A DNA stretch of 64,000 bases from an uncultured Paracoccaceae bacterium (GCA_947488605.1 CANKZJ010000006.1:71822-135821); one strand, 5' to 3'; positions 27,553-37,134 are shown, numbered from the stretch's first letter. Notes: generated by a model not told the origin, from the letters alone. Numbers and translations: made by a program.

Positions 27553-28676
27553 CCGCGCTGTGAGGGAACAGCAGCTAATGCGTCCTCTAACACACCCAAA
27601 ACCATGCCTCTTGGCACATCGGACGTGATGAACGCATCACCGATGCCGCGTGCCAGAATAAAGCGGAGCTTACCATCAAGTACCTTTTTGTCCTGCCCCA
27701 TCAAATCCAGCAGGCCTGCGGCATCAGGTAGATCGCCGGAAATATCGCGGATATCCACTTTCATCCCCATCGCACGCAAATGCGCCCTCACCCGGCTGGG
27801 GTCTTCCTGGCTGCAAAGCCCCATGCGCGCCGACAGCTCAAACGCCAAAGCGCAACCAATGGCGACGCCTTCGCCATGCAGCAACCCGTCTGAATAGCCT
27901 GTTGCTGCCTCAAGCGCATGACAGAATGTATGGCCGAGGTTCAAAAGTGCGCGGTCCCCCTGCTCTGTCTCGTCGCGCTGAACAATATCCGCTTTCATTT
28001 CGCAAGACCGCGTCACGGCGCGCACCCGCGCGTCCATATCACCCGCGGCCATTCCGGGCCCTTCAGCTTCCAGCCAGTCAAAGAAGTGAGCGTCGCCAAG
28101 CAGCCCGTATTTCACCACTTCCCCGTAGCCCGCCAGAAAATCTCGCGATGTCAGCGTGCCCAGTAATGCGGTGTCGGCCAACACAAGGCTGGGCTGATGA
28201 AACGCCCCGATCAGGTTCTTGCCGCTTGGTGAATTGATGCCCGTCTTGCCACCAACCGAGCTATCAACCTGTGCCAACAGCGAGGTTGGAATTTGCACGA
28301 AACGTACACCGCGTCGCAAAATCGCAGCCGCAAAGCCAGCTAAATCGCCAATCACGCCACCACCAAAGGCCACGACGAGGTCACCGCGCTCGACTTTTTG
28401 CGACAAAAGCCACTCGACAGACCTTTCCAGCTGATCCCAGCATTTCGTGGCCTCACCGGGCGGCAATGCCAAGGCTTGTGATGTGAACCCGGCAGCGCTC
28501 AAAGATGTCTGCAACTGTTCCAGATGCAGCTTTGCCACATTTTCATCCGTCAGAATGCAAATATGTCGCCGCCCGCCCATCGCAGATAAACGTGCACCAG
28601 CCTCATCCAACACACCGGGGCCAATCGCAATGTCATAGGCACGGCCGGGCAGATCAACATGAACCGTTGTTGTCAT
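27549..28676 (-). CDS. aroB: 3-dehydroquinate synthase
   Basis: Second step of the shikimate pathway: DAHP to 3-dehydroquinate, with NAD and a divalent metal. The 375-residue protein shows FGGGVIGDLAGFAAA, QIPTSLLAQVDSSVGGKTGIN, and the metal-binding LNLGHTFCHALE. Its ATG overlaps the aroK stop (ATGA), the usual aroK-aroB pair. Confidence 0.97.
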   Translation of the reverse strand: MTTTVHVDLPGRAYDIAIGPGVLDEAGARLSAMGGRRHICILTDENVAKLHLEQLQTSLSAAGFTSQALALPPGEATKCWDQLERSVEWLLSQKVERGDLVVAFGGGVIGDLAGFAAAILRRGVRFVQIPTSLLAQVDSSVGGKTGINSPSGKNLIGAFHQPSLVLADTALLGTLTSRDFLAGYGEVVKYGLLGDAHFFDWLEAEGPGMAAGDMDARVRAVTRSCEMKADIVQRDETEQGDRALLNLGHTFCHALEAATGYSDGLLHGEGVAIGCALAFELSARMGLCSQEDPSRVRAHLRAMGMKVDIRDISGDLPDAAGLLDLMGQDKKVLDGKLRFILARGIGDAFITSDVPRGMVLGVLEDALAAVPSQRG

Positions 28677-29233
28677 TTCAATGTCTCCAGAATATCGGGA
28701 CGTGACGCAAGTATTGCAACGACTGTTGCGGTTGTCTCGTCAATGCTTGCACGTTCACTTACATCAATCTCAAGTCCGGCACGCCGATAGACCGGTGTCC
28801 GTTCTTGAAATATCTTGCCGAGCGTGGCTTTGGGGTCATCGGTGCGCAGCAAAGGCCGGGTATCTTTGTGGCGTACCCGCTCCCACAATGTATTCAGATC
28901 CGCATTAAGCCAGACAGCGACACCCATCTTCTCAATCGCATCGCGGTTTTCCTGCGCAAGAAACGCGCCACCACCGGTTGACACGATCCCAGGCGGTCCT
29001 GCCAGCAAGCGCTTTAGCACTTCGGTTTCACGCGACCGAAAGAAAGGTTCGCCATCACGCGCGAATATTTCGGGGATGGTTGCGGCGGCGGCTTCTTCGA
29101 TGGCAGCATCACTATCAACAAAGGGCACACCCAGCTTAGCCGCAAGCGCGCGGCCAATCGCCGTCTTACCAGAACCCATCATACCCACCAGCACGACCGT
29201 TTTTTGCAGCTTGTATTGCGGCCCGTCGGACAT
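28673..29233 (-). CDS. aroK: Shikimate kinase
   Basis: Phosphorylates shikimate in aromatic amino acid synthesis. The 186-residue protein has the P-loop GMMGSGKTAIG near residue 17, FVDSDAAIEE for shikimate binding, and STGGGAFL. The frame extends upstream to 29353, but the ATG at 29233, preceded by AGGG, starts a protein of normal size with the P-loop at the usual place. It is coupled to aroB and diverges from the 50-residue membrane peptide gene. Confidence 0.95.
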   Translation of the reverse strand: MSDGPQYKLQKTVVLVGMMGSGKTAIGRALAAKLGVPFVDSDAAIEEAAAATIPEIFARDGEPFFRSRETEVLKRLLAGPPGIVSTGGGAFLAQENRDAIEKMGVAVWLNADLNTLWERVRHKDTRPLLRTDDPKATLGKIFQERTPVYRRAGLEIDVSERASIDETTATVVAILASRPDILETLK

Positions 29234-29386
29234 GCTTTGCACCCTATAATTTTCGGCTGTCAGACGCCGAATACAAAAATTAATGAATGAATGCCGTGAT
29301 CTTGTGCGAAAGGCCATATATAATCCCTTCAACAAGTGGGCAAGAACCCACATATGTCAGGCAGATAAGACGGATTGGGGCAAGCT

Positions 29387-29539
29387 ATGTGGCGGCTTAT
29401 TAAGGCACTTTTATTTTTGATCATCGTCTCGGGTGTGGGTTTGGTCGCCTATGCCTATGTTGGTCCATTGTTTTTCCCATCTGATTTCGCTCCCCCCTCA
29501 CAAGAGGTCACACGCCCTGTTACGCTGGAAACAAACTAA
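29387..29539 (+). CDS. Small membrane-anchored protein, 50 residues
   Basis: An ATG with GGGG seven bases ahead opens a 50-codon frame encoding one N-terminal hydrophobic helix (residues ~4-25, RLIKALLFLIIVSGVG) followed by a Pro-rich tail ending in VTLETN. No function is known. A short helix-plus-tail peptide at this place, ahead of a secreted protein and xerD, appears from memory to be common in Roseobacters. The end overlaps the next gene in another frame, suggesting translational coupling with it. Confidence 0.65.
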   Translation: MWRLIKALLFLIIVSGVGLVAYAYVGPLFFPSDFAPPSQEVTRPVTLETN

Positions 29540-31058
29540 AGCCCTCGGGGCAGCGCTTTGTCTTTTCGGGACCGGCGTTGCCGCGCAAAGTGGTACAGAC
29601 AACGAACCATTGTCAGCCATTGAGTGGCTGTCGCGTAGCGTCGAGACAGTGCCGTTGTTTGAGCCACCGGTGACGAACACGGCGGATGTGCCTGACGTGA
29701 CCGTGACCCCTTTGGACCGTCCTTCAAAGGACCCGATTGGTTTGCTGCCGTCCGATGTGACAGGCCTGCCTTTTGATATCTGGTCATCCAGCGACGAATC
29801 CACTTTGGTGGATTTGGTGCGCGCCGAACGGGTTGATACCCTGCCCGCCTTGCAAGAATTCCTCAAAGTTTTGATGTTGGCCGAGGCTGACGCGCCCCGC
29901 GATGCCGGCCCAAATGGCGCACTTTTCCTTGCACGTGTGGACAAGCTTCTTGATCTTGGCGCGCTCGAACCTGCCAAATCGCTGATTGAGCAGGCAGCAC
30001 CCGATACGCCTGATCTGTTTCGACGTTGGTTTGACGTGGCCCTTCTAACGGGCACCGAGGATGACGCCTGCGAAGTGATGCGCGACACACCGTCAATCGC
30101 GCCCACCTATCCTGCACGCATTTTTTGTCTGGCGCGCAACGGCGATTGGGCGACAGCAGCACTCACACTCAACACGCACCGTGTTCTTGGTGACATCAAT
30201 CCCCAGGAAGAGGCGCTTTTGTCCCGCTTCCTTGATCCTGAACTCTACGAGGGTGAACCACCGCTGACGCCACCACAGCGGGTCAGCCCTCTGACATTTC
30301 GTATGCACGGCGCGATTGGTGAACCTCTGATCACCGCCAATCTGCCGCTTGCATTTTCGCATGCTGATTTACGCTCGACCACCGCATGGAAATCACAGCT
30401 CGAGGCGTCAGAGCGCTTGGCACGTCACGGTGCCGTCTCTGAAAACGTGCTGTTGAAACATTATACCGCCCGCACACCTGCCGCATCCGGCGGAATATGG
30501 GACCGTGCCGAAGCAATCCAACGCTTTGATGTGGCGATCACTGCAAATGACCCTGTTGCAGTTGCCCGCACGCTACCGAACGCATGGTCGGCCATGCAGG
30601 ACGCGCGCGCCGAAATCCAATTTGCAAAGCTTTATGGCGTCGCCTTGCAGGGGTTACCACTTTCCGGACCTGCCGCTGTGATCGCTTTCGAAGTTGGTCT
30701 GTTGTCACCGGCCTATGAACGCGTCGCGATCGCAGCAATGGACGCTGACGCAAACTTTGATCCATTCCTGACGGCCGTTGCGCGGGGCAATCCGCAAACG
30801 GCACGCGCCAGTAACCCGCGTGAACGTGCTGTCCAAGCTGCCTTCCTCAGCGCAACACCGCGGACCGAGCTTGCAACGCTCGTCCAAGACGGCAAACTCG
30901 GTGAGGCGCTTTTGCGCGCGCTCGCTTTGTTTGAAGCGGGGGCAGAAGGCGACCTGCGCTCGGTCACCGATGCGCTGGCGCTTTTGCGCTTTGTAGGTCT
31001 TGAAGACGTCGCGCGGCGCGCATCGCTACAGCTGCTGCTTTTGGATCGCGCGACATGA
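29457..31058 (+). CDS. Secreted protein of unknown function upstream of xerD
   Basis: A ~510-residue mature protein of unknown family, helix-rich with many Ala, Leu and Glu, possibly TPR-like solenoid by composition (weak). Residues encoded from 29517 form a good signal peptide (LLRWKQTKALGAALC, then LFGTGVAAQ). No ATG, GTG or TTG lies close to that point; the nearest is ATG 29457, which adds a 20-residue hydrophilic/hydrophobic prefix and overlaps the small upstream gene by 83 bases. A CTG at 29517 with AAGAGGT ahead is an alternative start. The stop overlaps the xerD ATG (ATGA). Confidence 0.7.
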   Translation: MLVHCFSHLISLPPHKRSHALLRWKQTKALGAALCLFGTGVAAQSGTDNEPLSAIEWLSRSVETVPLFEPPVTNTADVPDVTVTPLDRPSKDPIGLLPSDVTGLPFDIWSSSDESTLVDLVRAERVDTLPALQEFLKVLMLAEADAPRDAGPNGALFLARVDKLLDLGALEPAKSLIEQAAPDTPDLFRRWFDVALLTGTEDDACEVMRDTPSIAPTYPARIFCLARNGDWATAALTLNTHRVLGDINPQEEALLSRFLDPELYEGEPPLTPPQRVSPLTFRMHGAIGEPLITANLPLAFSHADLRSTTAWKSQLEASERLARHGAVSENVLLKHYTARTPAASGGIWDRAEAIQRFDVAITANDPVAVARTLPNAWSAMQDARAEIQFAKLYGVALQGLPLSGPAAVIAFEVGLLSPAYERVAIAAMDADANFDPFLTAVARGNPQTARASNPRERAVQAAFLSATPRTELATLVQDGKLGEALLRALALFEAGAEGDLRSVTDALALLRFVGLEDVARRASLQLLLLDRAT

Positions 31059-31996
31059 CCCAATCGGATCAACCGATGACCCGCTGGATACAAGTGTTTC
31101 TGGAAGCGCAAGCCGCCGAATTGGACGCAGCCACAAACACGCAACTGGCCTATGCGCGCGATCTGCAAGGATTTAGCGCGTGGTTGGCGGACAAATCACT
31201 GCATTTTGCCACCGCATCACGCGATCACGTCGAAAGCTATCTGATCGATTGCGAGGCTGAAGGACTTGCCAAATCCACGCGCGCGCGACGCTTGTCAGCG
31301 ATCAAACAAATTTACCGGTTCGCTTTTGAAGAAGGCTGGCGTGCGGACAATCCTGCAATCCAGATCAAAGGCCCCGGTCGTGAACAGCGCCTGCCCAAGA
31401 CACTTGATGTAGCCGAAGTTGACCGCCTGCTTGAAGCGGCCCGCAATACCCCGCGCGAGGCCTTGCGCAACGCTTGCTTAATGGAACTGCTCTATGCCAC
31501 TGGTATGCGGGTGACAGAGTTGGTCAGCTTGCCAGTTTCGGCAGCGCGGGGTGATCCCCGGATGTTGCTGGTGCGCGGCAAAGGTGGAAAAGAACGGCTT
31601 GTGCCGTTGTCCCCGCCCGCACGCGTGGCGTTGGCGGCGTATCTTGCGCACCGCGACGACGTGGAAGATGCAGCGCGCAAAGATGGCAAACCGGCATCCA
31701 AATTCCTGTTTCCATCGCGCGGCAAGTCAGGCCATCTGACGCGCCACCGTTTTTTCGGGTTGATCAAAGAATTTGCCGTAGCCGGGGCCGTGTCCCCTGC
31801 CAAAGTCACGCCGCATACGTTACGCCACGCCTTTGCGACGCATTTGCTTGCGGGTGGGGCCGATTTGCTATCAATCCAGACCATGCTGGGGCATGCCGAT
31901 GTGGCCACAACCGAAATATACACACATGTGTTGGATGAACGCCTCAAAGAGCTTGTGCTAGAACATCATCCGCTCTCCAAAACGGCCAAGACTTGA
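31055..31996 (+). CDS. xerD: Tyrosine recombinase XerD
   Basis: Site-specific recombinase that with XerC resolves chromosome dimers at dif. The 313-residue protein has the N-terminal SAM-like core-binding domain (residues ~8-95) and the catalytic domain with Arg in ATGMRVTEL, Lys in GKGGKERLVPL, HTLRHAFATHLL, LGHADVATTEIYTH and the nucleophilic Tyr in IYTHV. No integrase neighbours or att-like repeats are seen, so it is a housekeeping recombinase, not part of a mobile element. Confidence 0.93.
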   Translation: MTQSDQPMTRWIQVFLEAQAAELDAATNTQLAYARDLQGFSAWLADKSLHFATASRDHVESYLIDCEAEGLAKSTRARRLSAIKQIYRFAFEEGWRADNPAIQIKGPGREQRLPKTLDVAEVDRLLEAARNTPREALRNACLMELLYATGMRVTELVSLPVSAARGDPRMLLVRGKGGKERLVPLSPPARVALAAYLAHRDDVEDAARKDGKPASKFLFPSRGKSGHLTRHRFFGLIKEFAVAGAVSPAKVTPHTLRHAFATHLLAGGADLLSIQTMLGHADVATTEIYTHVLDERLKELVLEHHPLSKTAKT

Positions 31997-32048
31997 AGCT
32001 GACACACAGACCCTACATAACGCCTATGATATTTCTTGAAAGTTCCTA

Positions 32049-33350
32049 ATGGAAACCGTACCTCTCGACGCCGCATTCTGGGTGACTGCCGGCGCAATTT
32101 TGATCCTCCTTGTGCTCTCGGGCTTCTTTTCTGGTTCTGAAACAGCACTCACAGCGGCCTCTCGCGGCAAGTTGCGCAGCGCCGCTGACAAAGGATCCAA
32201 AGGCGCCGAACGGGCGCTAGTTATTACCGAAGACAACGAGCGACTGATCGGATCTGTTCTGCTTGGCAACAACGTCGTCAACATCTTGGCGACTTCGCTG
32301 GCGACGGCTGTCCTGACCAAGCTTTTTGGGCAAAACGGTGTCGCCGCGGCAACCTTGATCATGACCCTATTGGTCTTGATCTTTGCCGAAGTGCTACCAA
32401 AGACCTTCGCGATCACCTACCCCGAGGCTGTTGCGGCACGCGTCGCGCGTCCGATTGCGATGATCGTCTTTGTGTTTTCACCCATCGTTTCCGCCGTGCG
32501 TTATCTGGTGCGCGGTGTTTTATTTGTTTTTGGTGTCCGAACAGACCCCGACAGCAATATTCTAGCGGTGCGCGAAGAAATCGCCGGTGCGCTGCAACTG
32601 GGTCACTCCGAAGGCATCGTGCAAAAAGAGGACCGCGACCGTATTCTTGGCGCGCTCGACCTGAACGAACGCACAGTCGAAGAAATCATGCTGCACCGCT
32701 CCGGAATCGAAATGGTCGATGCGTCTTTGCCACCGCAAGACATCCTTGCGCAAATCCTGCAAAGCCCGCGCACGCGCCTGCCGTTATACCGCGATGAGCC
32801 GGAAAACATCGTTGGCATTATTCATGCCAAAGATCTTCTGCGCGCGATGCACAAGTTGATGGGTGGTGGCGAAGAGAACGCACAGGGCCTTGCTGCCTTT
32901 GACGTGATGAAAGTGGCAATGCCTGCGTATTTCGTGCCCGAGACAACCACACTCGACGACCAGATGCGCAACTTCCTTAAGCGCAAAACACATTTTGCCT
33001 TGGTCGTAGACGAATATGGTGGCCTGCAAGGCCTGATCACGCTCGAGGACATCCTCGAAGAGATCGTGGGCGAAATCGCAGATGAATTCGACGACCACGA
33101 AGAAGAACAGATCGAGGCGACATCGGATGGTGCCTATATCGTCGATGGTGCAATGACGATCCGCGACCTGAACCGCGCGCACGACTGGAATTTGCCTGAT
33201 GAAGAGGCAAACACAGTGGCCGGATTAGTGATCCACGAGGCGCAGATGATCCCCGTGGAAAGCCAGGTCTTTTCATTCCACGGGTTCCGTTTTGAGGTTC
33301 TGTCAAAAGATGAAAACCGTTTGGCGACGCTCAAGATCCGCAAACTTTAG
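32049..33350 (+). CDS. CNNM/CorC (HlyC)-family membrane protein
   Basis: A 433-residue protein with an N-terminal DUF21/CNNM membrane domain (about four hydrophobic segments, residues ~10-160, [12 protein letters not shown]), a pair of CBS domains (residues ~205-330, with [28 protein letters not shown] split across the second) and a C-terminal CorC_HlyC domain. Relatives take part in Mg2+ and Co2+ efflux or homeostasis; 'hemolysin' is a historical label. It lies 52 bases after xerD and its stop overlaps the convergent HerA-like gene by four bases. Confidence 0.9.
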   Translation: METVPLDAAFWVTAGAILILLVLSGFFSGSETALTAASRGKLRSAADKGSKGAERALVITEDNERLIGSVLLGNNVVNILATSLATAVLTKLFGQNGVAAATLIMTLLVLIFAEVLPKTFAITYPEAVAARVARPIAMIVFVFSPIVSAVRYLVRGVLFVFGVRTDPDSNILAVREEIAGALQLGHSEGIVQKEDRDRILGALDLNERTVEEIMLHRSGIEMVDASLPPQDILAQILQSPRTRLPLYRDEPENIVGIIHAKDLLRAMHKLMGGGEENAQGLAAFDVMKVAMPAYFVPETTTLDDQMRNFLKRKTHFALVVDEYGGLQGLITLEDILEEIVGEIADEFDDHEEEQIEATSDGAYIVDGAMTIRDLNRAHDWNLPDEEANTVAGLVIHEAQMIPVESQVFSFHGFRFEVLSKDENRLATLKIRKL

Positions 33351-34879
33351 CGGCCCTTGAAAAGCCCGCCCAAGATGCCGCGCACAATGCGGCGTCCGGT
33401 CGTGCCTTTAAGTTCTTTGGCGACAACAGATGCCAGGGCCCCACCGAAGCTTGTTCCAGACGACCGCCGCGATGTTGACCGCCCGGATTGCCCCCCATTG
33501 TAGCGCCTTGCTGCTTTGAATTCGCGCTCTTTCGCCTCTAGGCGCTCTTCTTCCGCTTCGGCTTTTTCTGCCGCCTCGGCTGCGGCATCAGCACGTTTAC
33601 TGAGCATCTCAAACGCACTTTCACGGTCAACGGATTGGTCGTACTTCCCCGCCATATCCGAGTTTTGCATGATCGCGTTGCGCGTCGGACCATCAATCGG
33701 GCCCAATTGCGATGACGGCGGCCGGATCAATGTGCGCTCAACAACCATCGGGATACCTTTGGCATCGAGGAAAGACGTCACTGCCTCGCCGGTGCCTACC
33801 TGTTGGATGGCTTCGGCGGTATCAAAGCTTGGATTATCGCGGTATGTCTCTGCGGCGGTCTTAAGTTCCTTGCGGTCCTTGGCCGTAAACGCACGCAACG
33901 CATGTTGCACGCGGTTGCCCAACTGCCCCAATACATCGTCAGGAATGTCACCGGGGTTTTGCGTTACAAAATAAACACCGACACCTTTTGACCGGATCAA
34001 ACGCGCCACTTGTTCCACCTTGTCGACCAATGCTTTGGGTGCGTCGTCAAACAACAAATGTGCTTCATCAAAGAAGAACACCAGTTTTGGCTTATCGGGG
34101 TTGCCAACCTCTGGCAGTTCCTCAAACAGCTCTGACAACAACCACAAAAGGAATGTCGCATAAAGACGCGGACTGCCCATCAGTTGGTCAGCAGCCAAGA
34201 TGTTAATCTCGCCACGTCCATCACGGGTGCGCATCATGTCAGCCAAATGCAGCGCCGGTTCACCAAAAAGCGCTGCACCGCCTTGGTTCTCGAGCACCAG
34301 TAATTGCCGCTGAATAGCCCCCACGGACGAGGACGCCACATTGCCAAACCGCAATGACAGCGCCTTGGCGTTTTGGCCCACCCAGACAAGCAAGGCTTGC
34401 AGGTCTTTGAGGTCCAAAAGCGGCAACCCCTCTTCGTCGGCCACGCGGAACGCCACATTCAGCACGCCTTCTTGCACGTCCGTCAGGTCCATCAGGCGGG
34501 ACAACAAAAGCGGGCCCATCTCGGCGACGGTGGCGCGAATAGGATGCCCTTTCTCGCCGAAAAGGTCCCAGAACGTGACCGGAAAGCTGTCATATTGCAG
34601 ATCTAGTCCAATAGTGTCTGCGCGGCTCATAAATGGCGCATGCAATTTGAAATCAGCCGACCCGCTGACAGCCAAACCCGACAAATCACCCTTCACATCA
34701 GACAAAAAGACCGGAACGCCAGCCGCAGAAAACCCTTCGGCCAGGATTTGCAGCGTCACCGTTTTACCGGTGCCCGTTGCCCCCGCGATCAACCCATGGC
34801 GATTGGATTTGTCGAGCAAAAGCGTCTGTGGGTCGCCGTAGCCATCACCACCACCGCCGATAAAAATACTGTCTGACAT
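33347..34879 (-). CDS. HerA-like ATPase (DUF853 family)
   Basis: A 510-residue ATPase of the HerA/FtsK superfamily, DUF853 group. Walker A is [11 protein letters not shown] near residue 32; Walker B is [17 protein letters not shown]; the sensor-like [20 protein letters not shown] follows. A charged Glu/Ala/Arg coiled coil lies near residues 420-465, followed by a basic C-terminus. Function in the family is not established; DNA translocation or helicase activity is inferred. ATG 34879 with AGGGA upstream is preferred over an in-frame ATG ten codons earlier. Confidence 0.9.
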   Translation of the reverse strand: MSDSIFIGGGGDGYGDPQTLLLDKSNRHGLIAGATGTGKTVTLQILAEGFSAAGVPVFLSDVKGDLSGLAVSGSADFKLHAPFMSRADTIGLDLQYDSFPVTFWDLFGEKGHPIRATVAEMGPLLLSRLMDLTDVQEGVLNVAFRVADEEGLPLLDLKDLQALLVWVGQNAKALSLRFGNVASSSVGAIQRQLLVLENQGGAALFGEPALHLADMMRTRDGRGEINILAADQLMGSPRLYATFLLWLLSELFEELPEVGNPDKPKLVFFFDEAHLLFDDAPKALVDKVEQVARLIRSKGVGVYFVTQNPGDIPDDVLGQLGNRVQHALRAFTAKDRKELKTAAETYRDNPSFDTAEAIQQVGTGEAVTSFLDAKGIPMVVERTLIRPPSSQLGPIDGPTRNAIMQNSDMAGKYDQSVDRESAFEMLSKRADAAAEAAEKAEAEEERLEAKEREFKAARRYNGGQSGRSTSRRSSGTSFGGALASVVAKELKGTTGRRIVRGILGGLFKGR

Positions 34880-34919
34880 CACGCACTTCCCTGTAATATT
34901 TTCCGTCAAAATACATTGT

Positions 34920-35021
34920 TAAGCATTTGGTGCCACAACAAAGCGTGGCCTTCCGCAGCGTTGCCGTGGATTGTCACTTCCTCCCTGTTAGACTTGCCGT
35001 GCCTTCGGGCACGGCTTTTTT
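34920..35021 (+). ncRNA. Candidate small RNA 1 (intergenic, terminator-ended)
   Basis: There is no coding frame on this strand between the divergent HerA-like gene and 35021, yet the stretch ends in a textbook terminator that can serve no protein gene. It contains a stem GCCAC-N8-GTGGC and a single-stranded pyrimidine run CTTCCTCCCT at 34977-34986, which could pair with ribosome binding sites. No convincing -35/-10 pair was found, so the 5' end is a guess. Confidence 0.4.
34996..35021 (+). terminator. Strong terminator with UUCG tetraloop
   Basis: GCCGTGCC / GGCACGGC forms a perfect 8-bp stem closed by TTCG and is followed directly by six T. The opposite strand has no T run, so it acts on the plus strand only. 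The nearest upstream plus-strand protein gene ends 1.6 kb away. Confidence 0.9.
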
Positions 35022-35071
35022 CTACCAGACTGCCGACGCAGCGCCTTCACCAAGATGTCAAATAATTTCGG

Positions 35072-35100
35072 TTGACGCCTGAAAGAGCTTTTCGTAGCTT
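35072..35100 (+). promoter_or_regulatory. Possible promoter TTGACG-N17-TAGCTT
   Basis: TTGACG at 35072-35077 and TAGCTT at 35095-35100 are spaced by 17 bases. The -35 is close to consensus and the -10 weak. It would start transcription near 35107, either a short RNA ending at 35173 or the leader of the IalB-like gene. Confidence 0.35.
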
Positions 35101-35106
35101 CCCATC

Positions 35107-35173
35107 CAATAAGTCGGCCAAGTCCGGCAGGGAGAATAAAGAGAAGGGTCCTTTGCGGGGCCCTTCTTTTTTT
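35107..35173 (+). ncRNA. Candidate small RNA 2 or attenuated leader of the IalB-like gene
   Basis: A ~67-base transcript is predicted between the possible promoter at 35072-35100 and the terminator at 35142-35173. It has a 5-bp stem (GTCGG / CCGGC, 35113-35128 region), then an unpaired purine run AGGGAGAATAAAGAGAAGGG that overlaps the terminator's 5' arm. It could be an independent RNA or control read-through into the gene at 35281. Confidence 0.35.
35142..35173 (+). terminator. Terminator ahead of the IalB-like gene
   Basis: A 10-bp stem (AGAAGGGTCC with GGGCCCTTCT, one G-T pair) closes a 6-base loop and is followed by seven T. It lies 107 bases before the ATG of the IalB-like gene, so it either ends a short RNA or attenuates that gene. 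Confidence 0.85.
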
Positions 35174-35280
35174 GACCCCTCGAAAAAGTGAGCAAGAGCC
35201 AGCCGACGGGTCGCGTTTTAACGCTGACACCCATGAACTGCCATGTTAAGCCGCCTCGCAAAAGCAAAAGGAAAAGACCT

Positions 35281-35880
35281 ATGCGCAGTATCTTAAAGTC
35301 CGTTTTTCTTGTAGCCTTGCTGATGCAGGCAGGGCCATCTTTGGCCCAGGAAACAGCCGACGAAACCGAGGCAGCACCCGCTGATGAATTGAACCTTGGA
35401 GAGCCGGTTGGACCGCAAGTTGGCGAGCCTTATGTGCGCGAGACTTTTGGCGATTGGGCGTTGCGCTGTGTCAAATCACCTGACGGCTCACCCGATCCGT
35501 GCAACCTTTATCAACTGCTCAGCAACGATGACGGTGTCGCTGTTGCTGAATTCAACATGTTCCTATTGCCCGAAGGGCAGCGCGCTACGGCGGGTGCCAC
35601 GGTCGTTGTACCCCTCGAGACGCTGTTGACCCAGCAACTGACAATAGCTGTCGATGGCCAAAACGCACGGCGGTATCCGTTTACGTTTTGCAACCGCGCA
35701 GGATGTGTGGCGCGGCTTGGATTCACGCAAGCCGAAGTTGATGAGATGAAACGCGGTGGCACGGCAACTGTACGTTTGGTGCCGGCAGCCGCGCCGACGG
35801 AAGAAGTCATTCTGACCGTGTCGCTTACCGGTTTTACCGCTGCTTTTGACAGCTCAGCCGCACTTCCCGACGAAGAATAA
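35281..35880 (+). CDS. IalB-family (invasion-associated locus B) secreted protein
   Basis: A 199-residue protein with a signal peptide (MRSILKSVFLVALLMQ, cleavage near PSLAQE) and an acidic linker. The IalB domain contains RETFGDWALRCVK, PCNLYQLL, and the paired-Cys segment TFCNRAGCVARLGF. Relatives are periplasmic or envelope proteins; the Bartonella name reflects erythrocyte invasion, but in free-living bacteria the role is unknown. ATG 35281 with AAAGGAAAAG upstream is chosen over the longer open frame from 35188. Confidence 0.88.
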   Translation: MRSILKSVFLVALLMQAGPSLAQETADETEAAPADELNLGEPVGPQVGEPYVRETFGDWALRCVKSPDGSPDPCNLYQLLSNDDGVAVAEFNMFLLPEGQRATAGATVVVPLETLLTQQLTIAVDGQNARRYPFTFCNRAGCVARLGFTQAEVDEMKRGGTATVRLVPAAAPTEEVILTVSLTGFTAAFDSSAALPDEE

Positions 35881-35907
35881 ACAAAAAAACGCAAGTTGCT
35901 GCAAGCG

Positions 35908-37134
35908 CTAGTGGCCTGCGGGCCGCGCGTGCTTGCGCAGCGCAATCACCGCATTCAGCCCGCCAAACGCGAATGCATTGGACAAGGTTACGTCCACATT
36001 CGCATCACGCGCGACATTCGGGACGACATCCAACGCGCACTCCGGATCAGGCTCTTCATAGCCAATCGTCGGTGCGATCACGCCATCACGCAGCGCCATA
36101 ATGCAGGCCAGCAGTTCGACCGCGCCTGTGCCACCGATCAGGTGCCCATGCATCGATTTCGTGGACGAGATCATTAATTGATCCGCATGTGCGCCAAAGA
36201 CATCCGCCACAGCAGCGCATTCCGTCTTGTCATTCGCAGCCGTGCCTGTGCCGTGGGCATTGATATAGCCCACCTCTTCTTTTGCGATTTTTCCATCTTT
36301 AAGTGCACCTGCGATTGCACGCGCCGCCCCTTGCTTGGACGGCATCACGATGTCGGACGCATCTGAAGACATCGCAAAACCAGCCACTTCGCACAATATC
36401 TCAGCACCACGTGCTTTGGCGTAGGCGTAATCCTCGAACACAAAGACGCCGGCGCCCTCGCCTTGCACCATCCCGTTGCGTGTCGCTGAAAATGGACGAC
36501 AGGCATCGCGTGACATCACACGCAGTCCTTCCCACGCCTTGATGCCGCCAAAGCACAGCATGGCCTCTGATCCGCCTGTCACCATGACTTTCGCCATGCC
36601 GCATCGAACCATGTTAAACGCCTGCCCCATCGCATGATTGGACGACGCACATGCCGTTGCCACCGTGAAAGACGGCCCGCGTAAATTCCATTCCATTGAA
36701 ACGTGGCTTGCGGCGGCATTGTTCATCAACTTTGGCACAATGAACGGATGCACCCGGTTTTTGCCCGCCTCATAGACGGCCCGGTAATTTTCATCCTGGG
36801 TATTCAGACCACCGCCCGACGTGCCAAGCACGACGCCGGACTGATCGGCCAAGTCCCCCGAAAATGTCAGTCCTGATTGGCCAATTGCCTCACGCGCGGC
36901 CAAAAGCGTGAATTGTGTAAACCGATCATAAAGAGCAATTTGCTGGCGGTTGAATTGCGTCGTCTCGTCATAGTCTTTGACCTGTCCACCAATTTGGATC
37001 GACAGCCTGTCAACGTCCTCGATTTCAAGCGGGCCAATCCCACAACGACCCTCGCGCATCGCGGCAAAGGTCGCAGACACATCCGCGCCAAGCGGGTTAA
37101 TCGTCCCTGCCCCAGTGATGACAACGCGGTTCAT
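35908..37134 (-). CDS. Beta-ketoacyl-ACP synthase, FabF-like, of the lpxD cluster
   Basis: A 408-residue condensing enzyme of the KAS II group. The catalytic Cys is in TVATACASSNHA (near residue 163), and the two His in YINAHGTGT and STKSMHGHLIGG. It directly abuts a dedicated acyl carrier protein and lies two genes from lpxD, so it probably elongates an acyl chain destined for lipid A or another envelope lipid and is not the housekeeping FabF. The exact product is inferred from context only. Confidence 0.88.
   Translation of the reverse strand: MNRVVITGAGTINPLGADVSATFAAMREGRCGIGPLEIEDVDRLSIQIGGQVKDYDETTQFNRQQIALYDRFTQFTLLAAREAIGQSGLTFSGDLADQSGVVLGTSGGGLNTQDENYRAVYEAGKNRVHPFIVPKLMNNAAASHVSMEWNLRGPSFTVATACASSNHAMGQAFNMVRCGMAKVMVTGGSEAMLCFGGIKAWEGLRVMSRDACRPFSATRNGMVQGEGAGVFVFEDYAYAKARGAEILCEVAGFAMSSDASDIVMPSKQGAARAIAGALKDGKIAKEEVGYINAHGTGTAANDKTECAAVADVFGAHADQLMISSTKSMHGHLIGGTGAVELLACIMALRDGVIAPTIGYEEPDPECALDVVPNVARDANVDVTLSNAFAFGGLNAVIALRKHARPAGH

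Noticed and set aside
31055..31996. Integrase of a mobile island
   Set aside because: The protein matches XerD in a conserved housekeeping context, and there are no direct repeats, cargo genes or nearby tRNA.
34920..35021. Signal recognition particle RNA or 6S RNA
   Set aside because: The conserved SRP tetraloop region and the 6S bulge arrangement are not present, and the length does not fit 6S.
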